From CAYNST01 sp964434105 (GTDB lineage Bacteria > Pseudomonadota > Gammaproteobacteria > Pseudomonadales > Cellvibrionaceae): a stretch of 64,000 bases of DNA. The stretch covers positions 1 to 64,000 of the forward strand of contig CAYSTJ010000022.1 of NCBI GenBank assembly GCA_964434105.1. The letters run 5' to 3'. Each line of letters begins with the position of its first letter. The stretch's first letter is position 1. Below, in pieces: positions 56,440 through 64,000 of the stretch. The position numbers were made by a program, and so were the translations under genes. Under the pieces are notes generated by a model that was given only the letters and a program-made list of their open reading frames with translations, searched no databases and was not told the origin of the DNA.

Positions 56440-56958
56440 TTATCGGCGGGTCAAGTGCCCGACAAAATTGCACGGTCCCTGTCTGGCATCCAGTTGCGGC
56501 TGCAGCAGTCGGGTCCAGCCGGTGCGGCAGGCCCCGGTCGAACCGGGCAGGCATGCAACCAGTGTCCGGTTGGCCAGCCCGGCCAGTGCGCGGGACTGTA
56601 TGGTTGATGTTGCAATTTCCTGCCAGGATAGCTGCCGGAACATCTCGCCAAAGCCTTCCACCGTTTTGTCGAACAGGGGGGCAACCGCCTCCGGGGTGGA
56701 ATCCCGATCGGTGAACCCCGTACCGCCGGTGATCAATATCACCTGGATGTCAGGGTCCGCAATCCAGGCGGATACGCGGGCGCGAATCTGGTAGATGTCG
56801 TCTTTCAGCAAGGCGCGGTCTGCCAGGTGGTGGCCATCGGCCTGTAGGCTATCGGTCAGATATTGACCGGATGTATCGTTTTCGAAAGTCCGGGTATCGG
56901 AGACAGTCAGCACCGCGATGTTTAGTGCGGTCTTGTCGGCGGGCATTGCATGAGGCAT
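56440..56958 (-). CDS. moaB: MoaB, molybdenum cofactor biosynthesis
   Basis: A 172-residue MoaB/MogA-family protein. Signature stretches are AVLTVSDTRTFENDTSGQYL near the N-terminus, ILITGGTGFTDRDSTPEAV in the MPT-binding loop, and LPGSTGACRTGW near the C-terminus. It adenylates or binds molybdopterin. It lies about 130 bases downstream of moeA on the same strand, so the two steps of molybdenum insertion are probably encoded together. Confidence 0.88.
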   Translation of the reverse strand: MPHAMPADKTALNIAVLTVSDTRTFENDTSGQYLTDSLQADGHHLADRALLKDDIYQIRARVSAWIADPDIQVILITGGTGFTDRDSTPEAVAPLFDKTVEGFGEMFRQLSWQEIATSTIQSRALAGLANRTLVACLPGSTGACRTGWTRLLQPQLDARQGPCNFVGHLTRR

Positions 56959-57086
56959 AACGATTCCTTGATAACGCGGGTGGGATTGCACGCTATTGGC
57001 GACGGCGATGCAATGGCGTGGCGCCGGTAGGTGCCGCCGGTCATAACCGGATGCGCCTGCGGATCAGCCGTCTATTTTGCTGGCAA

Positions 57087-58313
57087 TCAGGCGAGAAACC
57101 GGTCAAACGGCACGACCCGCACGGTTTCTCCTGCGGTCACTGCCCCCCGTTCGGTCTCCAGCACGGCATAGGCGTTGGCGCCCCGGAATGAGGTGAGCAC
57201 ACCCGATCCCTGGGCACCATTGCTGCTGACCTGGTTTTCGCCATCAGCCAGTGTCAGCGTCGCCCGCTGAAAATCCTGCCGACCGGGGCGTTTCCGGTAA
57301 TCACTGGCGGCCCTGGCGACGACCTCCAGTGGTGGCGCTGTGTTCTCGCCGGCCATGGTCTGCAGGACCGGTATTGCCAGTTGGTGCAGTGTGACAATAG
57401 AGGAAACCGGATTGCCGGGCAAACCGAAAAACAGGCTTTTGCCAATCTGCCCGAAGGCGAATGGCTTGCCGGGCTTGATGGCCACCTTCCAGAAGCTGAT
57501 TTTCCCCAGCTCGCTCAGGATTTCCTTCACGTAATCCGCATCGCCTACCGACACGCCGCCACTGGTAATAATCGCATCGGCGACTTTGCCCGCGCCGGCC
57601 AGTGCGGTGCGAATGGCATCGGGCTGATCGTGGATCAGACCCAAATCCAAAATCTCGACATTGAGCCGCTGCAGTATCGCGATAATGCCATAGCGATTGC
57701 TGTCATAAATATGTCCCCGCGGCAGCGGGTGGCCGGGTGTTGTCAATTCGTCGCCGGTAGACAGCACCGCGACTTTCAGTCGCCGCTTGACTCTGGTTTC
57801 GGCAATGCCCAGCGAGGCAAGCAAAGCAATGTCCACCGGGCCCAACCGGTAACCGGCCGGAAAAACTTCCTGACCCTGCCGAATATCTTCCCCGGCGCGC
57901 CGGACGTTTTCCCCGGGTACCGGAGCTTTCAGCATGTGTATGTTTTTGTCGTCGGCGCGGGTATTTTCCTGCATGACCACAGCGTCAGCGCCCGCCGGCA
58001 GGGCGCCGCCAGTGGTGATTCGGATACACTGGCCCGGTTTCAGTACACCGTCAAAGCCGTGGCCAGCCAGCGACCGGCCCACCAGCAACCGGGGTCGGTC
58101 GGCATCTTCCGTCCGCACGGCATAGCCGTCCATGGCCGAGTTGTCATAACCCGGTACGTTGAAACCGGCAAAAACAGGCCGGGCGGTGATCCGGTCCAGC
58201 AGCTGTGCCAGTGGCACCGGTTCCGTTGCTTCAATGGCCGAAACCGTGGTCCGCATCCGCGTCAAGGCTTCAGTGACTGAAAGCAGGCCGGATTCATTAC
58301 AACTGCCTGTCAT
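57087..58313 (-). CDS. moeA: MoeA, molybdopterin molybdenumtransferase
   Basis: A 408-residue MoeA. Motifs include NVPGYDNSAMDGYAVR, ITTGGALPAGADAVVMQEN, KVAVLSTGDEL, and TSGGVSVGDADYVKE with the ligand-binding GLPGNPVSS. It inserts molybdate into adenylated molybdopterin. The ATG at 58313 gives a protein of usual length; the open frame extends 51 codons upstream without conservation. It is upstream of moaB. Confidence 0.92.
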   Translation of the reverse strand: MTGSCNESGLLSVTEALTRMRTTVSAIEATEPVPLAQLLDRITARPVFAGFNVPGYDNSAMDGYAVRTEDADRPRLLVGRSLAGHGFDGVLKPGQCIRITTGGALPAGADAVVMQENTRADDKNIHMLKAPVPGENVRRAGEDIRQGQEVFPAGYRLGPVDIALLASLGIAETRVKRRLKVAVLSTGDELTTPGHPLPRGHIYDSNRYGIIAILQRLNVEILDLGLIHDQPDAIRTALAGAGKVADAIITSGGVSVGDADYVKEILSELGKISFWKVAIKPGKPFAFGQIGKSLFFGLPGNPVSSIVTLHQLAIPVLQTMAGENTAPPLEVVARAASDYRKRPGRQDFQRATLTLADGENQVSSNGAQGSGVLTSFRGANAYAVLETERGAVTAGETVRVVPFDRFLA

Positions 58314-58440
58314 AGGTGCATCCCGATTGGTGATTGAATAGCAGGGCGACCCGGTGTCCGCGCCTGTCGTTATGGACGCACGCAGGCGGTGTCGGCCGGA
58401 TACGGAGATTCGTGCTTCTTGCGCGACAGGGTATGTTACC

Positions 58441-58821
58441 TCATTCGCGGGCGGCTTTCGACGCACCTGATTCCAGACACGTCTGGTGGTGCAGCGTCAT
58501 TTTCCATTGGCCGTGGTCGTATATATAGGTCGAGCTGCATCGCGCAAGGTAACGTGACGCCGGCGTCCCCCGGTCGGCGTGGGCGTCATAGACGAGAATG
58601 GTGATGTGTTCATGGGGGGTGGAAACGCTTTGCGCCCTGAACGTGACGTTTTTCCAGCGCGGTGCCGAACGGATTGCAGCAAGCGTGGCGTCGCGATTCA
58701 TGACGCCGGCCGGTTCCGGGAGGACCATCAGCGCCGACGGTGTCAGTGTGTCATCGTAATAGGACGCATCGTCGGTCCAGAACCGCATTTCGTGTTGCCA
58801 TAGCGTGTGCCCGATTGTCAT
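58441..58821 (-). CDS. NTF2-like / DUF4440-type small protein
   Basis: A 126-residue protein with the curved-sheet pattern of NTF2-like or DUF4440 proteins: an N-terminal helix ending in HEMRFWTDD, a central loop, then strands such as TFRAQSV, ITILVYDA and SSTYIYDHGQWKMTLHHQT. Members include small binding proteins and a few enzymes; no specific role can be given. The ATG at 58821 has a GGAGAG site close by. It lies 127 bases upstream of moeA on the same strand. Confidence 0.72.
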   Translation of the reverse strand: MTIGHTLWQHEMRFWTDDASYYDDTLTPSALMVLPEPAGVMNRDATLAAIRSAPRWKNVTFRAQSVSTPHEHITILVYDAHADRGTPASRYLARCSSTYIYDHGQWKMTLHHQTCLESGASKAARE

Positions 58822-59001
58822 TAGTCTCTCCGGCAAGTTGTGGGTATAGTGACAGACCAGAACAGGGGGGCTGCATTTTAACAGGATAGCACCGTGGGGA
58901 CGATCGGAATGCCGGCCAGAAATCCTGGACACCCTGTTGGAAAGATCTTTGCCTCGGCGAATCCCGTACAAATCCACAATGAGAAATAAAGCGAACTGCT
59001 G

Positions 59002-59442
59002 ATGCTTGAATGGCTACAGAACCACCAGATTGTTGCGACGACGCTGGCCGCAGTTTCGGTGCTGACCTTTGTGGCAACCCTGATAGGTGTGCCGATCTTT
59101 GCTGTGCGCATTCCGCCGGATTATTTTGTCGACGACGCGCAGAAAACCGGGGCAGCCGGCGAAAAATCGGCTTTAGCCCGACTGACACTGGGCCTGCTTA
59201 AAACCGTGCTGGGGATCGTGTTAATCCTGATCGGGATCCTTATGCTGGTGCTGCCGGGGCAGGGAATTCTTACCATTCTCATGGGACTGATCCTGGTCAA
59301 TTTCCCCGGAACGTCGCGACTGGTCTGCTGGATGCTGACACGTCCACCCGTTTGGCGATCGATCAACTGGCTCAGAAAGCGGGCCGGGCGGCCTGCGCTG
59401 GCGGAAAGCTCATGCCGTCGCGCATGTGTACCTGAAAAATAA
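59002..59442 (+). CDS. PGPGW-like membrane protein
   Basis: A 146-residue membrane protein. One helix lies at about residues 10-35 and a long hydrophobic hairpin at about 63-100, containing the LVLPGQGILTILMGLILVNF stretch that resembles the PGPGW family. The basic C-terminus (to residue 146) is probably cytoplasmic. The function is unknown. It is divergent from the NTF2-like gene. Confidence 0.7.
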   Translation: MLEWLQNHQIVATTLAAVSVLTFVATLIGVPIFAVRIPPDYFVDDAQKTGAAGEKSALARLTLGLLKTVLGIVLILIGILMLVLPGQGILTILMGLILVNFPGTSRLVCWMLTRPPVWRSINWLRKRAGRPALAESSCRRACVPEK

Positions 59443-59825
59443 CGATCTGCAATGCATTTTAGGTTGCCCGCTGTTACAGCGGAGCTGGGGCAGATTGGCC
59501 GGTATTTCGCGAGCGCGCATTCGTTGCCCCACGAGGCCAAAAGAAATTGTGTCATAATGGACGCCACTTTGCAGCGACGGGCACCGACAATCGTCGCCCT
59601 GCGGCACGAACAGACCGGCCCCGGCGTCCAGCGCGCCAGGATGTGACCGGGCCGTCATCGCTGGCCCGCCATGTTATGAGACCCGACGCCGTAGCGGCCA
59701 TCGGTACAGGTCGCCGCTCAAGCGTTTATCCATGACGGCACCGGGTAACATGTCTGCGGTGCCGGGCCTGCGCCGACCGCTCTTAACCCATCGAGTAACC
59801 GTCAGGGGGACCCGGCTCAGTCGCC
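59443..59825. other. intergenic region upstream of the phytochrome operon
   Basis: About 380 bases without a convincing gene. GC-rich short open frames are noise. The operon promoter must lie here; a CATAAT element near 59550 is a weak -10 candidate without a matching -35. Confidence 0.35.
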
Positions 59826-60356
59826 ATGAGTGCCTTTCGATACAAACTGAAACAGCATATTACGCCGTTGCACGAGCGCCTGGAATCGCACGAGCGCATG
59901 CGGGCGTACGTGCGCCGCGACGGCGCTAAATCTGACTACCTGGCGGTTTTGAAACGTCTGTATGGTTTCTGGTCGGCCAATGTTCCTGCAGGTCGTCTGC
60001 CCGCTGTTTTTCATCAATTTCATAACCGGTATCTTGAAGCGCTGGCGGAAGACATCGGGCGCTCTCCCGAAAGGTCTTTTGATGTACCGGTCAAACGCCA
60101 TGAAGTCGCATTCTTCTACGTGTTGCTCGGTTCGAGTCTGGGCGCACGTACGCTGTTGAAACAAGGCACCCGTGAGCTGCCACAAAAAAATCTAATGGTT
60201 CTGGCCGACGCCGGCGGCAGCCTGTGGCGGGAATTTCTGCTGAACCATCTGATCAATATAGAAACGTCGCAGGAGCCAGAAATACTTCAATCGACCGAAC
60301 AGATGTTCCACGATCTTTACCGCCGAATTTCAGCTTTCGACCCGGAACCAATATGA
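59826..60356 (+). CDS. bphO: biliverdin-producing heme oxygenase
   Basis: A 176-residue heme oxygenase. The proximal-His region is seen as ITPLHERLE (His16), followed by the helical bundle and the distal helix FYVLLGSSLGARTLL (about residue 96). It opens heme to biliverdin, iron and carbon monoxide. The stop overlaps the start of the phytochrome gene (ATGA), so the chromophore enzyme and its receiver are made together. Confidence 0.87.
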   Translation: MSAFRYKLKQHITPLHERLESHERMRAYVRRDGAKSDYLAVLKRLYGFWSANVPAGRLPAVFHQFHNRYLEALAEDIGRSPERSFDVPVKRHEVAFFYVLLGSSLGARTLLKQGTRELPQKNLMVLADAGGSLWREFLLNHLINIETSQEPEILQSTEQMFHDLYRRISAFDPEPI

Positions 60357-63064
60357 CTCTGGACATTGAACAATTTGATTTTGACCGCTGCGAAGATGAG
60401 CCCATTCATATTCCGGAGTCGATACAAAGCTATGGCTATCTGTTTGCACTGAATGCAGCAACCGGCGCAATTGAAATTACCAGCCAGAATGTTGCCGACC
60501 TGTTCAGGTTTGAAGAGAGTGTTCTGGGTACCGTGTTTACGGACCTGCTGGCCGAGGATGACGACAGTATCGAACTGCTGCACGAGGCGTGGCAACGGGC
60601 CAGGTCCCGCGGAACGCGACTCCCGGTGCGCATCCGCTTTCGGGCGACGTACCTGCGCGACGAAGCGGAAAACGCATACTTTGCCGTGTTATATGACAGT
60701 AACGGGCAACTGGTTATTGAGCTTGAACCTGCCGCCCGATTTCGCACTGCCTATACGGCCGAACATTACATCAAGATTTATGCAATGAGCATTGCTCCCC
60801 GATTTAAAAGCTTTGATTCGCTGGATTTAATGGCCCAGGAGATCGTCGACACCATTAAATATATCACCGATATGGAACGTGTGGTGCTGTACCGGTTCAA
60901 TGAAGACGGGTCCGGCAAAGTCATCGCCGAAGCCAAAGTCGACGGGATAGAATCGTATCTCGATCTGTATTACCCCGCGTCGGATATCCCGCCGCAGGCG
61001 CGCGAGCTGTACAGGAAAAACTGGGTTCGTCTGACACCGAATGTCGATCTCGCACCATCACGGCTTGTGCCGGAACCCGCTGCTGGCGGCAGGCAGCCCC
61101 TGGATCTGACGCACTCATTGCTGCGTACCCTGTCGCCCATTCACCAGCAGTATATTCGTAACCAGGGCCTGCGGTCGTCCTTCTCCATGTCGCTGGTGAC
61201 CCACGACCGGCTGTGGGGGCTGATTTCCTGCCACAGCCGTCAAACCGCCTATATACCGCAGGATGTGCGTCTGCAATGCGAAAACCTGAGTCAGCTGTTC
61301 AGCTGGCATCTTTATGCCAAGGAAGAGGAACTGTTTTTTAAAAAGAAGGAAAAAACCGATCGCGCCGTCCAGCAGATGCTTGACCGGATTTCGCCGACCT
61401 TTCCCATTATCGACATGTTTTCGGATTATCAGGCGGATGTTCTTCAGTTGATGGACGCCGACGGTTTCATTTTTTATTCGAATTACGAAACTATAGCAAT
61501 CGGTGTTACACCGGAATTACCCGTGATTCACGAAATTTATCAGCTGGCGGAAGGGCTGGGTGGAAAGCCGTTCATAACCGACCAGATTACCCGCCACATT
61601 GGCGAACGGGATGCCCTGAACGGCATTTTCGGTGTGATGTTGATCCCTCTGCTGGAAAAACGTAATTATTTTACGGCCTGGTTCCGGAAAGAACATCGGT
61701 ATATCCAGAAGTGGGCCGGATCGCCCGATGAAAAGTCAGCGGCCGGCTCCAAAAAGGCACGGTTGATGCCACGCACCTCCTTTGAAGTGCACATACGGGA
61801 AGTCAACGGTACCAGCCGGGACTTTGAACAGAATGACGTCGATATGGCGAGCCGATTCAACCGGATGTTTTTAGCGCATGCGCTGGATGTGCAGGAGCGG
61901 ATGCGTCAGAACGTTTTCGACCTGGAGCGGCAGGACCGTCATAAAAACGAATTTCTGGCGACGTTGGCACATGAGCTGCGTAACCCGTTATCGCCCATCA
62001 GCACCGGCGTTTCCCTAATGGAAATGACGAATAGTGAAGCGGTACGTCAGAAGGTGATAGCAACCATCAAACGTCAGGTTGGTTACATGTCCAAGCTGAT
62101 TGACGATCTGATGGATGTATCCCGAATTGCCCAGGGCAAAGTCCGGCTGGAATTCCGGGTGGTGTCTGTTCAGGATGTCGTTAATGACTCGGTGGAGATG
62201 GTGGACAGTCTGATTGCGTCCAGGCAGCATGAGCTGACTCTGGACGTATCCGGTGAGCCGCTCTGGGTCAATGGTGATCGGGCCAGACTGTCGCAGGTGT
62301 TTTCCAATATTCTCAACAACGCCGCCAAATACACGGAACCGGGGGGCCGCATTCGGGTACAGGTAGAGGCTGACGAGAAGCGGGTGTCAGTGCGTATCAG
62401 CGACACCGGGCTTGGCATTCCCCCGGAGCGAATCGGCGATGTATTTAACATGTTTACCCAGGTGGAAGCGCATTCAGGGTACACCAAAGGCGGACTGGGC
62501 ATCGGCCTGACCCTGGTGGAACGCCTGGTACGGCTGCACAACGGAACGATTTATGCCCGCAGCGAGGGTCTGAACCGGGGCAGCGAATTCGAGGTGCTGC
62601 TCCCCCGCGTGTTCCCGGAGGCCGATACGCCGCACGGCAGTTCCAGCGTCGCAGGCCCGGCCGCCGCGGGACTGCGTATATTGATCGTCGATGACAACCC
62701 GGATGTCACCAGCATGCTGGCATTGCTGCTGCAAAGCGCGGGACACCTGACGCGGACGGCCGGGAACAGTGAGGAGGCGTTAAAACTGTTTGTGGGTTTT
62801 TGCCCGGAGGTGGCTCTGCTGGATATCGGCCTGCCGGATATCGACGGCTATGAACTTTGCCGACGCCTGCGTGAATTGCCGGAAGCGGCTGAAACCGTCT
62901 TCCTGTCACAGTCCGGCTGGGCCAGCCCCGAATACCGGAATAAAGCATTGAACGCCGGGTTTCGCGAACATTTTGTCAAACCGCTGGATATGCCCGCGCT
63001 GGAGCAGGAACTTCGCAGGTATCAAGCTGAGCGCAGAACGGCCCGGCCCGCGCGCGATCGGTAA
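60353..63064 (+). CDS. bphP: bacteriophytochrome hybrid histidine kinase
   Basis: A 903-residue red/far-red light sensor kinase. The PAS domain (1-115) carries the chromophore Cys13 in FDRCEDEPIHIPESIQ. The GAF domain (about 125-310) has the PASDIPP motif, and the PHY domain (about 315-510) has PRTSFEVHIRE. HisKA follows with LAHELRNPL (His near 540), then HATPase (NNAAKYTEPGG, DTGLGIPP and GGLGIGLTLVERLV), and a receiver domain from about 771 (LIVDDNPD and the phospho-Asp in LLDIGLPDIDGYE). The ATG at 60353 overlaps the heme oxygenase stop. There is no separate response regulator nearby. Phosphorelay output is therefore unknown. Confidence 0.93.
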   Translation: MTLDIEQFDFDRCEDEPIHIPESIQSYGYLFALNAATGAIEITSQNVADLFRFEESVLGTVFTDLLAEDDDSIELLHEAWQRARSRGTRLPVRIRFRATYLRDEAENAYFAVLYDSNGQLVIELEPAARFRTAYTAEHYIKIYAMSIAPRFKSFDSLDLMAQEIVDTIKYITDMERVVLYRFNEDGSGKVIAEAKVDGIESYLDLYYPASDIPPQARELYRKNWVRLTPNVDLAPSRLVPEPAAGGRQPLDLTHSLLRTLSPIHQQYIRNQGLRSSFSMSLVTHDRLWGLISCHSRQTAYIPQDVRLQCENLSQLFSWHLYAKEEELFFKKKEKTDRAVQQMLDRISPTFPIIDMFSDYQADVLQLMDADGFIFYSNYETIAIGVTPELPVIHEIYQLAEGLGGKPFITDQITRHIGERDALNGIFGVMLIPLLEKRNYFTAWFRKEHRYIQKWAGSPDEKSAAGSKKARLMPRTSFEVHIREVNGTSRDFEQNDVDMASRFNRMFLAHALDVQERMRQNVFDLERQDRHKNEFLATLAHELRNPLSPISTGVSLMEMTNSEAVRQKVIATIKRQVGYMSKLIDDLMDVSRIAQGKVRLEFRVVSVQDVVNDSVEMVDSLIASRQHELTLDVSGEPLWVNGDRARLSQVFSNILNNAAKYTEPGGRIRVQVEADEKRVSVRISDTGLGIPPERIGDVFNMFTQVEAHSGYTKGGLGIGLTLVERLVRLHNGTIYARSEGLNRGSEFEVLLPRVFPEADTPHGSSSVAGPAAAGLRILIVDDNPDVTSMLALLLQSAGHLTRTAGNSEEALKLFVGFCPEVALLDIGLPDIDGYELCRRLRELPEAAETVFLSQSGWASPEYRNKALNAGFREHFVKPLDMPALEQELRRYQAERRTARPARDR

Positions 63065-63148
63065 ACAGGCAGTCCCCGTCAGTGCAAAAACCGGCGTAGG
63101 GCGCAAGCCATACATCCAGCAATCACCGTCTTGTCGGGTTAAGCTATT

Positions 63149-63619
63149 ATGTATTTAGAGAAACAAAGACCGTTTGGATATCGCACCGTCACCCGGTTGG
63201 GCATGATTGCCGCCCTGCTCGCCGGTTGCGCATCGAACCGGGACTTGCCCCGCTTTTCGGAAATACTGGCCGGGGCCAGTGGACAGGATGGCAGAGCCTG
63301 TATCCGGCAATACGATATTCGCGGCTACGGCGTCTTGAAAAATGACGTTATCAGTATCGACGCCGGGCGACGATATTATCTGGCGACGGTCATGCCCGGC
63401 TGTACCGACCTGCCGACCTCCATGGGCATTATGTTCAGTAGCAGATTTCATGAGATATGCGGGCGATCCATGGACAGGATTGTGACCGGCAGCAGTTGGT
63501 GCAGCATCGACCAGATTTTTGAATTCAGCAGCCGCAATGAAGCCTTTGACATCTACGATACTGCCGTCGACCAGCGCGAAACCCTGCAGCAGACACCCGA
63601 TCAGAATGAGGGTACCTGA
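63149..63619 (+). CDS. DUF6491-like lipoprotein
   Basis: A 156-residue lipoprotein. The signal peptide ends at a lipobox (LLAGC, near residue 27). The mature part has the pattern of DUF6491: an early Cys (RACIRQYDI), a YYLATVMPGCTDL stretch and a later CSIDQIFEF, with three or four cysteines. It is probably periplasmic, and its function is unknown. It begins 84 bases after the phytochrome gene, but has no evident link to it. Confidence 0.72.
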   Translation: MYLEKQRPFGYRTVTRLGMIAALLAGCASNRDLPRFSEILAGASGQDGRACIRQYDIRGYGVLKNDVISIDAGRRYYLATVMPGCTDLPTSMGIMFSSRFHEICGRSMDRIVTGSSWCSIDQIFEFSSRNEAFDIYDTAVDQRETLQQTPDQNEGT

Positions 63620-63829
63620 TCCGAATTGCAGAAACCCCGGGTCTGCACCGGCTGTCAATCTGCCCGCCGGGACGGTAAATCCCTGCACGGGCTGGAAGCC
63701 GTTTCAAACGGAACAGGCATTAAGAATGCATATAGCGGGGTGCATCGCTGACTTGCAGTTCTGTTGACCGGCCCTTGCACGCCACAACGGTCACTGCAGG
63801 ACGATAGAGACGACAAGAGGGGAGCTGTG

Positions 63830-63994
63830 ATGGCGAACAATAAAAGCTGGCAACGGAGAACGGACGATTGGGTAGCGGCACAACACCGTTCGAACGAACG
63901 CAAAGCCGAGGCTGACAGACTGGATAAACATGGCGAAGCGCGGCGCGAATTTCTGGCGCAGCGGCTTGCGGAGCGGCGAAACTCACCCCAATAA
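63830..63994 (+). CDS. small basic protein of unknown function (54 aa)
   Basis: A 54-residue highly charged, probably helical protein (MANNKSWQRRTDDWVAAQ, then Arg/Glu-rich). The ATG at 63830 has an AGGGGAG site about 5 bases upstream, which is why it is preferred to the in-frame ATG 22 codons earlier. I do not recognise it. It ends close to the edge of the window. Confidence 0.55.
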   Translation: MANNKSWQRRTDDWVAAQHRSNERKAEADRLDKHGEARREFLAQRLAERRNSPQ

Positions 63995-64000
63995 AAGCCA

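Overview
The window looks like part of a gammaproteobacterial chromosome, most likely from a marine, polysaccharide-using lineage near Cellvibrionales. This is inference, not a taxonomic result. It rests on lipoproteins with long polyserine or Ser/Gly linkers, a TIGR01782-type TonB-dependent receptor beside a mannanase-fold lipoprotein, a split class II ribonucleotide reductase (NrdJa/NrdJb), and a petrobactin-type siderophore operon. I see no rRNA, tRNA, CRISPR array, integrase or transposase. One 100-N assembly gap lies at 40156-40255.

Layout. 1-11 kb: small membrane proteins, several lipoproteins, and an iron-linked cluster of imelysin-like lipoprotein, HTTM membrane protein and FecA-like TonB receptor. 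11.4-13.5 kb: a Zur-type regulator, a COG0523 metal-chaperone GTPase and a DUF486 membrane protein. 14.0-31.7 kb: a nine-gene defence operon on the minus strand, read from right to left. It runs HTH protein, cytosine methyltransferase, DrmD-like SNF2 helicase, Mrr-like nuclease with zinc ribbons, DrmMI-like adenine methyltransferase, DUF4209-like protein, DrmA helicase, DrmB (DUF1998), DrmC (PLD). This is a DISARM system of class 1 type that also carries a class 2-type cytosine methylase and two extra embedded genes. 32.1-39.4 kb: a minus-strand petrobactin-type operon asbA-asbB-asbC-asbDE-asbF, in which the carrier protein AsbD is fused to AsbE, behind a Fur-box-like promoter. 39.5-42.1 kb: three tandem paralogs of an unrecognised two-TM protein, one interrupted by the gap, plus dispersed repeats. 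42.1-43.7 kb: azoreductase and a divergent LysR regulator. 44.0-50.1 kb: a lipoprotein with a GH5_8-like barrel lacking both catalytic glutamates, and a large TonB-dependent receptor. 50.7-54.3 kb: a RidA-family protein and nrdJa/nrdJb. 54.4-64 kb: guanidinium exporter, polyserine metallopeptidase-like lipoprotein, moaB, moeA, heme oxygenase with an overlapping hybrid bacteriophytochrome kinase, and small proteins.

How the genes work together. In the defence operon most genes overlap by 4-8 bases, so the products are probably made together: the methylases would mark self DNA while the helicases, PLD protein and the Mrr-like nuclease act on foreign DNA. In the siderophore operon AsbF makes 3,4-dihydroxybenzoate, AsbC activates it onto the AsbD carrier domain, AsbE transfers it to polyamine, and AsbA/AsbB join this to citrate. 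The mannanase-fold lipoprotein and its TonB receptor look like a glycan capture and import pair. The heme oxygenase supplies biliverdin to the phytochrome.
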